A stretch of DNA of 64,000 nucleotides, taken from contig NC_009416.2 of NCBI RefSeq assembly GCF_000002875.2, positions 255,501 through 319,500 on the forward strand, given 5' to 3'. This document shows positions 9,036-19,905 of this stretch, in pieces (the stretch's first letter is position 1; the number at the start of each line of letters is the position of its first letter). Source of the stretch: Leishmania infantum JPCM5 (taxonomy: Eukaryota; Euglenozoa; Kinetoplastea; Trypanosomatida; Trypanosomatidae). The notes under the pieces were generated by a model. It made no database searches and had not been told where the DNA came from. It saw only the letters and a program-made list of their open reading frames with translations. Both the position numbers and the translations under genes were made by a program.

Positions 9036-10685
9036 ATCGGCAAGGCACCTCCTTCGTGATGCACAGCGCCCGGATGCTTCGGCAGAGGGCGTGCCTCACG
9101 CCGCTTTCGCCTACACACGCGCGCACCTTATCCGCCTTCTCACCTCCTGACCTTTCCTTCTCTTTGAGTTGCTCATCTTCACCGCGCCCGCTGTACCGCT
9201 CCCTCTCTTGAATGTTCCTTCTCTTGCTCACTGCGAGGGAGGGGCAGACATAGATAGGAAGAAACACTGAGACGGAGGGCAGTGAGGATGTGTAAGGCAA
9301 GCGCGCGCGAGAGGGAGAAGTAGGGAGCGAGAGCGACGGTGCTCTGTGGCCTCCATGTCTGCGTGTGTATGTGTGTGTGTCTGTGCGGAGGATGGCGGCG
9401 TGAGGGCGCATTAATGCCCCCTCCCCCCACTCCACCCCCAGCCGTTACCTCTTTTTTCTGTGCGACGTCCTGGCATCACTTTTTTTCCGTTGTTTGGACG
9501 CACACACGTGCTCTCCCCGTCGCACAGGAGGAACGGCCCTCGCTGAAGCTAACCAGAAGGCAATACAAGTAACGCGTCTCCCATCCTTTCCTTTTCCTAA
9601 GTGTGCAGGCTCTCGCTTTCCCTCTTTTCGCCGCATGACACTCCGCCCATACCCTTTGCATGGAGGGGAGGGAAAAGGGGTGGAGAGAGAGACGTGCATG
9701 GGCCACGCGGACTGATTTCTTTTGTGATTTGTTTTCTTGTTTGTCATGCCCTTCATTTTCCTCCCCCAAACAACAATCAAACGAAGAATCGCCGATGAGG
9801 AACCAGATCGTGTTGGCTTGTGCATGCGTGCATGTTTGTGGGTGTGCGGGGGTTTTTAGTCCCACCTGCACGCCCACACCCATCCACACAGGTACGACTT
9901 GGCCTCTCTGCGAAGTCACCCCCGCCGCCCGCCGCCACGCAGCGTCTCTCGCGGGATGGGCTCCATCGTGCGCCGTGTACCCACGCGAGAGAAAGCGGTG
10001 GGGGAAGGGTGCCGCTCTGCCACACTCTTCAGGCTTGTTCGTCTGCCTTTGTGCCGCTTCTCTGGGTGGGAGCTGCTGGAACCCCTTCGCACGCCACGTC
10101 GTCACCATGACCTGGCCAGTGCGGTGCGCGCCATGAAAACCTCCATAGCCCATCATCTTATGCGCATCTCCCTCTCTCTGCGGCGGCGTCATCTCCTGTT
10201 TTCCCGGCACCGAAAACACACACACACACATACACACATGCACACACATATAAAGCCGCATCCGCATACGCCTACACGCGCCCTTTTGAGCTGTGCAGCC
10301 GCACTTGGTGATTTGATACCGCCTACGTCCCCCCCCTCATACACACACAAGGTACGCACAGGGAGAGGGAGAGCAAGAGAGCCGACGCAGGTGAAGAAGG
10401 ACAGCCGTGCACGCATCGGGGTGCCGACAACAGAGGAAAGGACACCGACGCCTTTGCCCGTTTCTTTTTTTTTTTCGCTTCCTTCCCTCCTCTCTCCCTC
10501 CTCTCCGTTGTCGAGCTGGCAGTCGTGGTTGGGGCTTCTGTGGTAGGGGGGGGGGCGGAACTGTGTCGACACGCACCGCTTGGGCTTTCTCCGACCTGTG
10601 GCGGTGCGCACTGCCCTTTTCTCTCCATCTACACGCCATCCTTGATGCACGCAACATCACAAAGGACCCTGCGTTACACCGCAAT
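9036..10685 (+). other. Intergenic region P34/P37 to cyclin
   Basis: About 1.65 kb. Pyrimidine-rich and purine-rich blocks fill 9150-9880. A GC-rich island at about 9895-10160 is a SIDER candidate (separate entry). A (CA)n tract lies at 10216-10248. A strong pyrimidine tract at 10462-10508 is followed by AG at about 10522, the likely acceptor for the cyclin. The 5' UTR then holds an upstream ATG at 10645. Confidence 0.55.
9895..10160 (+). mobile_element. Candidate SIDER2-like degenerate retroposon
   Basis: A complex GC-rich island with phrases I associate with Leishmania SIDER2 elements, such as GGGATGGGCTCCATCGTGCG (about 9953-9972), a CCACGCGAGAGAAAGCGGTG stretch, GGTGCCGCTCTGCCAC (about 10007-10022) and GCGCGCCATGAAAACC (about 10127). 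It lies in the sense direction in the presumed 3' UTR of the P34/P37 gene. SIDER2 elements have been linked to mRNA instability. Ends and target duplications were not found. Confidence 0.4.
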
Positions 10686-10854
10686 ATGTCGTCAAGCCCA
10701 TCGTCGCCGGTGCACAGCTCACCTGCGTCTACCGGCTTCGCTGCTCCTTACCTGCCTTCCTTCACGCGCCGCTACTTTCGCCTTTCTCAGTCTGCCTTTG
10801 TCATCTCCGACTACCTTGTGCGCAAGTTCCGCCTCACTGAGAGCGTCCTGCTAA
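10645..10854 (+). other. Upstream ORF overlapping the cyclin start
   Basis: If trans-splicing occurs at the AG near 10522, the first ATG in the mRNA is at 10645, not the cyclin ATG at 10686. This frame runs for 69 codons to 10854 and overlaps the cyclin N-terminus out of frame. It has no recognisable domain, so any role would be in controlling initiation. Confidence 0.4.
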
Positions 10855-11576
10855 CGTCGCTGTGCTACTGGCACGAGTTTGTCGCCGCGCACGGGCTGCG
10901 CAAAGCCAACGAGATCGTGCTGGCCACCACGTGCGTCTTCCTCGCTGCGAAGGTGGAGCATGCGCACATACGGCTGGCGCGCCTAGTGGAGGCTGCGTTT
11001 GACCTCGATGTGAACACGACTGCTCCAGCAGAGCTGGAGCAGTGGTGCCGTGCCGTGCTGGACGTGGAGCTGGTGTTGTGCGATACCATCGGCTTTGACT
11101 TTGTGCGCATCTTCCCCCTTGCTGACACTCTGCGATCGGTGCAGACCCTGGCTGAGGCGGGGCAGCTGCAGGACGCTGCACGGCAGGAGATTGGCACGGC
11201 AGTGCGACGCGTCTTTCTTTTCTCCTTTGTCACACCGCTCTGCATCAAGGTGTCGATGCAGCGACTCTGCACGTCAATCCTCTATATGATCGTGACGGCA
11301 GCGCGCAGGGAGCTGGTGACGGCTTTTCAGTCCATCTGGAGTGCCCCAGAGGCCGAGTTTCCCGATGAGGCGGAGCTGGAGGGGATTACGGCCGTGCTCA
11401 TGGACGTCTTCGCGTACCTGCACAAGAAGTTCGGCGTGCCGGCACTGGACGACGTCAACGAGGCGCGATACAAGCGCTGCCGATCGCAGCATGGTAACGA
11501 TGCTGGTGTCGCGAGCTCCGTCTTTAGCAGCGCCAGCGCCGACTTTACACCACTCATGAAGATGTCGGAGCAGTGA
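10686..11576 (+). CDS. CYC9: Transcription-type cyclin (cyclin C/K/T-like, probable CYC9)
   Basis: A 296-residue cyclin-box protein. The first box covers about residues 35-140: YLVRKFRLTESVLLTSLCYWHEFVA, then TTCVFLAAKVEHAHIRLARLVEAAF. The AAKVE-type signature and the long spacer before VLDVELVLCDTIGFDFVRIFP are typical of cyclins that partner transcriptional CDKs. A second, weaker helical repeat follows to about residue 255. From memory, T. brucei CYC9 (partner of CRK12) lies in the same gene neighbourhood, which favours CYC9, but other cyclins of the group cannot be excluded. The ATG at 10686 (MSSSPSSPV) gives a normal family length; upstream in-frame sequence is pyrimidine-rich UTR. An overlapping upstream frame may dampen translation. 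Confidence 0.75.
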   Translation: MSSSPSSPVHSSPASTGFAAPYLPSFTRRYFRLSQSAFVISDYLVRKFRLTESVLLTSLCYWHEFVAAHGLRKANEIVLATTCVFLAAKVEHAHIRLARLVEAAFDLDVNTTAPAELEQWCRAVLDVELVLCDTIGFDFVRIFPLADTLRSVQTLAEAGQLQDAARQEIGTAVRRVFLFSFVTPLCIKVSMQRLCTSILYMIVTAARRELVTAFQSIWSAPEAEFPDEAELEGITAVLMDVFAYLHKKFGVPALDDVNEARYKRCRSQHGNDAGVASSVFSSASADFTPLMKMSEQ

Positions 11577-12613
11577 GTGGCCTGCCCGAGGTAACTTTTC
11601 GACTGCAAGAGAGAACAGCAAAGAAAGCGGCTTTCGCAGTCTGATGGACTGGAACTTGACTTCTTGTGAGGTGCGCCGAACTCTCTGTCCGCTGCTCGTG
11701 GCCACTCACGGTGGAAAGGCCGAAGGGAGAGCAGCATTGGGGGGGGGTTTCATGGTGTATATGTGTGCGGACTCGTATTTGCCCCCTGCTTTCTCCCTTT
11801 TCTGTCTCTTGGTCTAGTACACCGGTGCGATGACGGCGTCAGAGTCGGTCTCTTGTTTCCTCTTCACAATTGTGCCCATTAGCACATACTGTGCACCTGC
11901 GCTTGCGAGTGACTGCTACTATGCTTCTCCAGAAAGGAAAAAAGGGGGCGAACATGAACAAGGACGGTGCCACGCAAGACGTCGCTAAGCCTTGGCAGCG
12001 GGAGGGGGCTCGGGTAGCGCTGCTGCCGAGAGCCGGGCGTTTGCTCACACTTTTGTTGCGGATCTGTTTTGTGTGTCTGTATGTGTAGACGGTGTCGCAC
12101 AAGTAAGCACACCAACTAGTGAGAATCGTGGAGAAAGATGCCAAGCATTCCCGTGACCAGCCTCCCTCAGTCGACACCCCATCTACGTGACCTCTGACCT
12201 CGTGCCGCTCTACTCGCACCGGTGCTTCATCCTCCATGTCCTCCCCCTGTACGTTCTCTGGCCGAATTCAGTAGCGCATCTGTGGTGGCGTGTGTCTCCG
12301 TGTGTAACGAGGCAGCGTGTCTCCCATCTCACCTTTGTTTCCGTCTTTAGGCTTGCGCCACCTTTTCATCGGCTTTTGTGTGCTTTACGTTTTTCTGTGC
12401 ATCCTAGCGGCAGTGCTGTCGCCCTCTTCCTCGCGAGGTAGTACCGCGTGGCAGTCACCGTTCTTCATCTTTGTGTTGTTGCTCTCTCTTGCTGCTAGCT
12501 ACACGCGCGTCCCTCTCTTCGTTGCATTTGAACTGCACCCTCACAGCAGAGGACCGCCCCTCTCTCTCTCTCTCCCTCCCCCACCACCTTCTTCCATACC
12601 GTCGTGTGAGGGG
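11577..12613 (+). other. Intergenic region cyclin to RIC1
   Basis: About 1 kb of mixed sequence. No frame with a recognisable domain was found. Candidate acceptors for RIC1 are GCTAG at about 12495-12500 and CACAGCAG near 12541-12548; a third pyrimidine tract (12557-12600) ends in GTGAG just before the ATG. No ATG lies between these sites and 12614. Confidence 0.5.
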
Positions 12614-15600
12614 ATGCAGCTGTGCAGTGGCACCGTGAGCGTGCACTGCCGCGAGGATGTCTGCCAAGATGGCGAGTCCGTGCAGTTCATGGCGGTCAAC
12701 ACCAGCGGCACCATTTTGGCGGTGCTCACGCAGCTCCGTATCCAGTTCTGGAGTGCGGGGCCGAAGGTGGTCTATCTGACCTCACTCGCGGTGCCTGACA
12801 CCTCACTCGAGGATAATCCGGCCATGTATGTGCTGTGGCGTCAAAGACCGGGTAACCACCTCGCCGTCGTTACCGCTCGCCATGTTGCTTTTTTCGAGGC
12901 CGACATCAACCTTAGGACGCCCGATTTCCTCCAGGCGATCGAGAGAAATCGACACGCAGTGTATCTGCAGCACGTCGACTCGGCGTCGCGCGTGTGCTAC
13001 TCGAGCGGCGTGCCGCTTGTTACGGGACTCGCCACATCCGCCGCCGCCGCCGGCCCCTACGCCTTCCTGGTGACAACCACGGCGGGTGTCGTCTACGTAC
13101 TGGGGTGGCACCAGCAAGACATCCTCCATCAGTGGACCACTGTTGGGCTGCAGGGAGGCGGCCACACCTTTCGGTGTGCCACAAAAGACGAAGCGTGCGA
13201 CCTCATGACTGCAGCAGGCTGCGTTGACGCGCTCGCCGCACCGGACAAGGCCCCGGCCAACTCGTCCCTGTCATCACCGGCAATGAGATTGCCCATGCCG
13301 TTGACGTCGCCAAAGTCGCGCGTGGACCCCCTGCAGCGGTGGTGCCGGCAAGACCTACGGGTATCCTTCACGGACGCTGTCGGCGACTCCACGACGAGCA
13401 AAGCTGTGGCGGCGTCAGCACCCGCTGGCGTTCAGCCACCGGGCACCGCCGTACGAGCCCATGCGACGCAGCTCCACTCGAACGACACCACCACGGCCTC
13501 GCCGCCGCTGCCAGACGGCGAGGCGACGAACACCGCGGTGCCACCCGAGAAGGACAAGGATACAGGAAAGCCGGCTGCCGATGCGCGCAGCATCTGTGCC
13601 AGTGCCACCATGGACACAAGACCTCAGAAGCCGTGGCAGCCAAGCCCCTTGCTGCCTTCCTCTTCGCACACTGACTGCGCCGCCGCCCGCAGCAGCGCCG
13701 GGGCGGAGCTGTTGGCAGGCACCATCCTGCACGCCTCCTTCGCCTCTCGCATGAAGGTGCTAAGCTTCGTCTTCACTAGCGGTAGCGTGCTGCTGTGCCG
13801 ACCCTCCTGCGGCACGAACTTCACGCACCAGAAGGTTCAGCTGCAGGGTTTCGTGACACCAATCGTGTCTGCGTGCATGGTGGCCATCAACGTGCGCCAC
13901 CTCCTGTTGGCGGTGTGCACCCAGGCGGGTGCGCTCTCGTGCCGGCGCATTGATAGCACGTCCTTGGCGGTGCATCCGAGCCCTCTGTGGAAGGGCCTTC
14001 GCGGTGTCAGCGATGCCGTCTCCAAGTATTCTTGTGGTGTCCCGCCCGCCTCGCAGTCGCTTGGCTTGATTGCCGGGATGGAGTGGTCGCCGTCTGAGGA
14101 GCTGCTTTGTGTGGCCTTTTACAAGCACGGCATCGCCCTCGTGCACTACAGTGGCGGTGTCGTTGCCCGCCATCTGTCGGGGCCCGCTAGCGCCACTCTC
14201 CTGCGCACTCCTCCAGTGCCTGCGAAAGACGCTCAGCGGCCCCCTGATGATGAGGCGGCTGTGATAGACGAGAACGCGCAGCCGTCATCGCTGCGCAACG
14301 AGCAGAAAAAGGAGGCAGCGCTTGGCTGCTCTGCCGTTTCGTGGAAGCCGGACGGAACGCGGCTGTGGATGGCAGCCCCTCGCCAGCCATGCTTCTTCTC
14401 GACACAACTGTCTCGTGTGCTGACCGTGGACACGGTGGGACCTACCAGCGGCAACCACACTCCGCTTGCCTTGCTCGCTGACAACGCTCTTTACCTGGTC
14501 TCCGTGTCAGAGGCACCCGCTGCTCAGGGCGTGCGTGAGATGGTGCTGCTACCGGACGACTATCTGCGCGACCAGTACCCACTCTTGCACGGTGCTGTGT
14601 CGAGCGACGGGAGCTGGATGACCTGCGCTGGCCGCCGCGGCCTCGTCCTCTTCAACCGGGAGCGCTACTCGTGGAAGCTGGCCTCGAAGGAGGAGGAGGA
14701 GTCGTTCAGCTGCGTAGCGGACCCCGTATGGCTGCGCGACGTCGCCGTGGCGGTCCCGGCACTTCGGACCGACTCGAAAACCTTTGAGCTGATTGTCTTT
14801 TCTACTTCGAGCGTGTCACCGTCGCGCGCCTCGGCACGCGTGGCACTCGATGGCAGACCGACTCAGCTTTCCTGCCTTCACCAGGATTACAGAGGGGAGG
14901 GCTACGTGGTGGTCGTGGACTGTAACCAGATGGTGCGCATCTTCCGCTACGACGTCTTCACGGACATTGCCACAGAAGGGTCTTCAGCGACGCCGTACGT
15001 TGCCCTCACACCGGTGCAGCAACTGACTCTCCCCAACGAGCTCTCGAACCCTCTTAAAGTCATTCCGGTGTGCCTGCATGGCGACGAGGATGACCGCGAG
15101 TCGCCGCAGCGCACTCAAGACCACATGGGGCTGCGCCTGCTGCTGCACAAACGCAGCGACCACACCCTCGTCTGGGTCCGAGGGGAGCGATGCGCGGCTG
15201 GCGATGCTGGCTGCGGCTGCGCTTCTTCAACTGGCAGCTTGCCTTCTCTCAACGCCGTCGCGGAGCCGGTGGGCTTGACGAACAGGTGCTTTGTGTTTCG
15301 GTGCTGGGTGGACCGCACAGCACCAACACGTGGGGCGGTGCTGCTGGCTCACGAAGAGGAGCAAGGGCTCGTGATGTACCAGCTGCAGCTGTCCGGGCTC
15401 CGCTCAAGTGCGACGGTGGCCCCTGTTGCTCACCGCATGGAGGTGGCGGCGACGCGGGACTCGGAGCTGCTGCCGCTCTGCCCTTCCCCATTTGACGGGT
15501 ACATGCTCTGCGTCGCGACGGACATGTCGGCGCCGCGACCGAGCCGTCGACACAGCGACGCCGGCGTGATTGGTGGCGTAAGCCAAGCCAGCCCGCGGCC

Positions 15601-17545
15601 GCAACTAGCGCTGCGCCCCATCCTGTACGCTCACCGCATCTTGTCGCTGCTACTGCTGGCGGCGATGCCGAGCAGCCCGGTGCCGCATCGAGTTTCCAAT
15701 GCACAGGAGGCCAGCGCGTCTTCTCCCAGCCTCATATCATTGGCATCACCCAGGTTAGAGGGGTGTGCTACCGCTCCTGCAGTGAACGCATCCGCGACCT
15801 CATCATGCCGCGCTGCCGAGGTCGACGGCCGTGTTGCCACCTTCATGTGGGACCGCAACTTGTTCTACTGGCTGGAACACATGCGGCTGAACGACACCTT
15901 CGCGGCGGTGCTTGACTACTTTCTTCACACGGCGCTCAACGAGTCGCCTCCGGCGGCAGTTCCAGGACTGGGCCGATACAGCGCCGTGCGGGCCGCCATC
16001 TCTCTCCTCCGCAACTACCCCGAGTTTTACGCGATCGTGGTGGGGTGTGTGCGCAAGATCGACTTTACGCGCTGGCACCTTGTGATGGACTTCCTTGGAA
16101 CGCCGACGGACCTGTTCCACGAGTGCGTCGCCCATCATTGCTACGCGGAGGCTGTGCATCTGGTTCGGGTGATCATGATGGGGACCTACAAGCCAGCGGC
16201 GACGCTGTCTGTCGATCGCGTGGCCGAGTTGGGCAGCGGCGGCCGCTCCGGAAGCGACGTTACACGCCTGCAGCAGGCCAGCCAGTGTGCCGTGGAGCTC
16301 TTCGTCCTGTCTGTGGAAAACGGAAGTTACACCGCGGCCTACGATATCATGCGCTTCATGGCACTTCTGGAGGAGGAGATTGGCATGCCGGCTGCTGGCG
16401 GCCTCGACCTTCACGGCGGCAGTGGCGGCGGCGCAGACGGGTCAGCGGACTCCTCTGGCAACTTCTTGACTTGGTGGCTTCGGCAGCTCACATTCAGCGG
16501 TTCTGCGCGCTACGATGCAGAGGCAGCCGTGGAGGAGCCGTCTGGAAAGAAGAAAGCCTCAACCGGCTCATCGAGTGGCGACGCCACGAAGACTCACTCG
16601 GTCGAGGGGTTTCCTGCCCTGGTGTTCGACATCACCCGCTGCGACCCTGTGCAGAGCGGGCGCACGGCCGAGGAGGCCGCCGAGGAGACGCAGCGCCAGG
16701 CCGCCGTGCATCACATGTTTCGGCGGCACGGTGCGCTGCCTGACGCGGTGCATCGGGAAGCGCTGCGGCTGCTGCGCACCGGGTACGTGACACAGCTAGC
16801 CAAGCTTATGAATACCTTTTCCTTCTCGGTCCCGGAGTTCCTGCAGGCTGTGCGCCCTGTCCTCGTCGCGGCTGCTGCGGCTGACAGCAACGATCCTGCG
16901 GATGGAGGGATCGGGTGCGACCGCGTCACGGCGTGTCTGCACGACATCTTTGACGGCCTTCACAAAGAGCTCGGCTTGCCTCGCAGTTTTGCGGCAAACG
17001 TGGGACCGACAGCGAGCACGACGTGGAATGCATGGCTGGTGGAGAAGCAGACGGCACAGGCTGCCGCGCTGCCTGGCGTGCTGAGTAGCACGAACCCGAA
17101 GGTGTGGACGGTGGCTCAGTCCGCGCTGTACGCCTCGCCAAGTCTTCTCAGCTCCGTAGAGTCGCTGCACCAGCTCTTCGCCCCCGTATTTGTTGACAAT
17201 TTGGCCTTTTGTGTGCTGCTGATGCGCAAGTCGGACCTCATTTCACTGCTTCTGTCACAGGAAGCGCCAGCACATGCATCCGCGGGGAAGCCGGAACAGG
17301 TCTCGACAGATTCCGGGGCGCGAAGCGGCGTTTCTCCAGCGAAGCTCATTGACGTTCTCGGACAGCTCGACTCGCTCTTGGCAGTGCCAGAGAACGCAGG
17401 GTACAGGCCTTTTCTGCACGACATCTTCACCTCACTGCCGCCCTCCGTCTTGCAAGCCATTGCGCCACCAGTAGCCTCTCCTGCTAGTGTTGTCGCCGCC
17501 GCCTCCTCTGAAGCTGATGCAACCTCGACCAGCGCGGCGGAGTAG
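12614..17545 (+). CDS. RIC1: RIC1, Rab GEF complex subunit (Golgi/retromer trafficking)
   Basis: A 1643-residue protein. RIC1 pairs with RGP1 as a nucleotide-exchange factor for Rab6/Ypt6 at the Golgi. The N-terminal half is a WD/beta-propeller-like region. Telling pieces are LAVLTQLRIQFWSAGPKVVYL near residue 38, AVVTARHVAFFEADI near 85, GMEWSPSEELLCVAFYKHGIALVH near 490 and AVSWKPDGTRLWM near 575. The C-terminal RIC1 domain begins near residue 1080 with NLFYWLEHMRLNDTFAAVLDYFLHTAL, followed by NYPEFYAIVVGCVRKIDFTRW and GTPTDLFHECVAHHCYAEAVHLV, in the order seen in yeast and animal RIC1. Ser/Pro/Ala-rich inserts (about residues 209-362 and near 960-1060) make it larger than usual. The frame is open upstream to 12317 through UTR-like sequence; 12614 is the first ATG after the acceptors. 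RGP1 is not in the window. Confidence 0.85.
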   Translation: MQLCSGTVSVHCREDVCQDGESVQFMAVNTSGTILAVLTQLRIQFWSAGPKVVYLTSLAVPDTSLEDNPAMYVLWRQRPGNHLAVVTARHVAFFEADINLRTPDFLQAIERNRHAVYLQHVDSASRVCYSSGVPLVTGLATSAAAAGPYAFLVTTTAGVVYVLGWHQQDILHQWTTVGLQGGGHTFRCATKDEACDLMTAAGCVDALAAPDKAPANSSLSSPAMRLPMPLTSPKSRVDPLQRWCRQDLRVSFTDAVGDSTTSKAVAASAPAGVQPPGTAVRAHATQLHSNDTTTASPPLPDGEATNTAVPPEKDKDTGKPAADARSICASATMDTRPQKPWQPSPLLPSSSHTDCAAARSSAGAELLAGTILHASFASRMKVLSFVFTSGSVLLCRPSCGTNFTHQKVQLQGFVTPIVSACMVAINVRHLLLAVCTQAGALSCRRIDSTSLAVHPSPLWKGLRGVSDAVSKYSCGVPPASQSLGLIAGMEWSPSEELLCVAFYKHGIALVHYSGGVVARHLSGPASATLLRTPPVPAKDAQRPPDDEAAVIDENAQPSSLRNEQKKEAALGCSAVSWKPDGTRLWMAAPRQPCFFSTQLSRVLTVDTVGPTSGNHTPLALLADNALYLVSVSEAPAAQGVREMVLLPDDYLRDQYPLLHGAVSSDGSWMTCAGRRGLVLFNRERYSWKLASKEEEESFSCVADPVWLRDVAVAVPALRTDSKTFELIVFSTSSVSPSRASARVALDGRPTQLSCLHQDYRGEGYVVVVDCNQMVRIFRYDVFTDIATEGSSATPYVALTPVQQLTLPNELSNPLKVIPVCLHGDEDDRESPQRTQDHMGLRLLLHKRSDHTLVWVRGERCAAGDAGCGCASSTGSLPSLNAVAEPVGLTNRCFVFRCWVDRTAPTRGAVLLAHEEEQGLVMYQLQLSGLRSSATVAPVAHRMEVAATRDSELLPLCPSPFDGYMLCVATDMSAPRPSRRHSDAGVIGGVSQASPRPQLALRPILYAHRILSLLLLAAMPSSPVPHRVSNAQEASASSPSLISLASPRLEGCATAPAVNASATSSCRAAEVDGRVATFMWDRNLFYWLEHMRLNDTFAAVLDYFLHTALNESPPAAVPGLGRYSAVRAAISLLRNYPEFYAIVVGCVRKIDFTRWHLVMDFLGTPTDLFHECVAHHCYAEAVHLVRVIMMGTYKPAATLSVDRVAELGSGGRSGSDVTRLQQASQCAVELFVLSVENGSYTAAYDIMRFMALLEEEIGMPAAGGLDLHGGSGGGADGSADSSGNFLTWWLRQLTFSGSARYDAEAAVEEPSGKKKASTGSSSGDATKTHSVEGFPALVFDITRCDPVQSGRTAEEAAEETQRQAAVHHMFRRHGALPDAVHREALRLLRTGYVTQLAKLMNTFSFSVPEFLQAVRPVLVAAAAADSNDPADGGIGCDRVTACLHDIFDGLHKELGLPRSFAANVGPTASTTWNAWLVEKQTAQAAALPGVLSSTNPKVWTVAQSALYASPSLLSSVESLHQLFAPVFVDNLAFCVLLMRKSDLISLLLSQEAPAHASAGKPEQVSTDSGARSGVSPAKLIDVLGQLDSLLAVPENAGYRPFLHDIFTSLPPSVLQAIAPPVASPASVVAAASSEADATSTSAAE

Positions 17546-19905
17546 CGCCGGTGCGCGTTTTTTTTTGTCGCGCGCTCCTCCTGACCCCCGCCCCTACCCC
17601 GCATCCGCCACCCCACACGCACGCACGCTTGCATTTGTGACCTCTCGCACCCATCTGGTGTTGCGTCCGTCTCCCCTTCATCATCGTCTGTTCACGGTGC
17701 TAGCGACTGCCCTGCGAGCGGCTGTAGTTGAGGAGATGCACGGATCTACTCGGTTATGTGGGCGTCTGTGTGCCCCCCCTTGTTTCCCCACACTTTTCCG
17801 AAAGAAAAAAAAACGAAGGTAACGAAGCGGAAGCCTTTAGAGCCCTTTCTGCTCGCCGCCGGGTAAGTTGGCAACACGCCAGGGGTGTCGATGGGGGCCT
17901 CGCGCATTCATGCCCACACCCCATACTTCCCCTTTTTGTGTCTTGATAATCAAACGCGCGTGTGAGGGGCGGTGCCCCGCATTCCTCGCGTTACGTTCCT
18001 GTGCACCCGACCTCTTCTCCGCTGCTTTCTCTCCTCTCCCTTCCTCCCCTCACCCTGCACCGCAGGGCGCGCTTTCATGTGCAGCGTTGGAGCTCTGCGA
18101 CGGAGACCACCTCTCGCTCCCCCATCGCCGCTTCGCTACTGTAGCATACCTCTCATGCCTTTCTTTTCTGCTTTCGATCCACCCTTCCTCACTCTTCTCT
18201 CTCCCACGCTTCTCTCTGGCGGACCTTCAGTTTTTCTCTTTCGTGGTTTTGTGTGCTGCTCCCGTGCGCATCCACCGCCGCTACCGTTAAACTCCCTCCC
18301 GACTTTCCCTAGCCGCTGCATCGCGGATTCACCAGATCACCTCTTTCTCGCGCGGCAAGTGCCCGGTCTGCGTGTGCATACGCTTGCGTCCAACTTTAGC
18401 ACTGAATTGTAGCGGGCCGGTGTCGCGTCGCAGTGATACAGAAGGATCGACAGAGGAACACGTCAAGTAGGGTGAAGGAACGGCGCAGAGGCAGAGAGCT
18501 CATCGTACCAGTCACCTCTACGCATATATATATATATATATACATGCAGGTGCATCCATACACACGCGAGCTGCTTCAGTGTTCATGTAATCTTCCCCCT
18601 TCCTTTTGCCTCCTCCTCTATTGCAGGGTTTCACCTGGAAAGCAAAACACATACATACACACACACACACCAACTCGCTCATTCTCCTTCGCACAGGTTG
18701 CCGTCTTCCTTGATTTTCACCAGGAGCACGCTCCGATCTACATATCGCTGCTGCCGCTATCACGGACGTTGCCGTTTTCTTCTGCCGTAGCTGCGACGGC
18801 TTCTGCTCTTCTCTTCCTTTTCCTCTCTCTTTGGACGCCTCTTTTTGTGTGTGTTGTTCCAGTGTGCTTGCTAATGCTCGTATTCTCACTGTTGTGCGAG
18901 TAGACGTTGCCTCTGTACCGCTCTGCTTCTTTTCGGCAACTGTGGCTGCCGTGTACGTGCGCGAGAGTTTCCGTCGCGTAATTGTGACTGTGACTGTGTG
19001 TGTGTGCAGCTCTCTTTCTCTCTGCTGGTATGGGCGTATTTGCTTACTGCTGTCACCCACCGTTTTTCTTTGCTATTGTGTTCCTTATACCTTGATACAC
19101 GCCTGCCTCCCTCTCTCTGTTGTACACGCGCCTCTCTCTGTGTGTTCCTACGAAACTGCGCGTGTGTCTGTGCGGTTAATCTCGTCGCTGGTGCTCACTG
19201 TGTAACATCTTGTTTTTTTTTCCTCGGTAAAGTTCTGTCTGTCTGTCTGTTCTCCCCACCCTCAGGCTAATTGTGAAAGCCGTTGTTTGTGCGGGGGTGT
19301 CCGTGCGCTTTCTTGGAGACCGTGTATAATTCCTTTCGCACTCGCCTCTCATCACCGCAGATCCACACCGTCTAACACCCCCTTCCCCCCTCTGTGTATG
19401 TGCACGCGTGTGCCTGCGCACAGACGCAAGCACGGGCGGACACGCTAAGATACACTATCGTCCATATATATCGCGAAGAATTGTTCTCTTCCCGATTGGA
19501 CATCGCATTGCCCGACAAGCGCAACAAGAGGAAAGAGAGACACAGGAAGGGAGAGCGACAAGGGACCTGAACTCTGGGGACTCCTGCCGTGGCGGCGACG
19601 GACTTGCTGCTGAGCGCCGCACAGCCTTTTCGGATCTCCCAAGATCATCTTTGCTCTTTTTTTTTTCTCGTTTTGCCCCTCCCCCCTCCCCCTCCTCCTT
19701 CTTCCCTTTTTCGTGTTGTGTTTGTCTTCCGTGCTACGTCTGTGCTGCTTGTTTGTACGGGCTTCATCACCAGGGAGGAGCGTGAGGAACGCCCTCACAT
19801 TTCACGAACTCTTTCTCTCCAGCCTTACAAAAAGTCAAGACCACCAAGCGACGGCAGCTTCCACTGCTTCACCTCATCCCGGCGCGCTCTCGGCCATCGC
19901 TTCTG
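17546..19905 (+). other. Intergenic region RIC1 to STE11-like kinase
   Basis: About 2.36 kb of non-coding sequence: CT-rich tracts, a purine-rich stretch (18450-18500), a (TA)n tract (18523-18542), a (CA)n tract (18655-18670) and T-rich runs. Long pyrimidine tract 19655-19730 and a CTCTTTCTCTCCAG acceptor candidate ending near 19822 precede the kinase start, with no ATG between. No RNA gene was recognised. Confidence 0.55.
18523..18542. repeat. (TA)n microsatellite
   Basis: About ten TA units in the RIC1-kinase intergenic region. Repeats of this type are prone to length change and often serve as strain markers. Confidence 0.85.
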
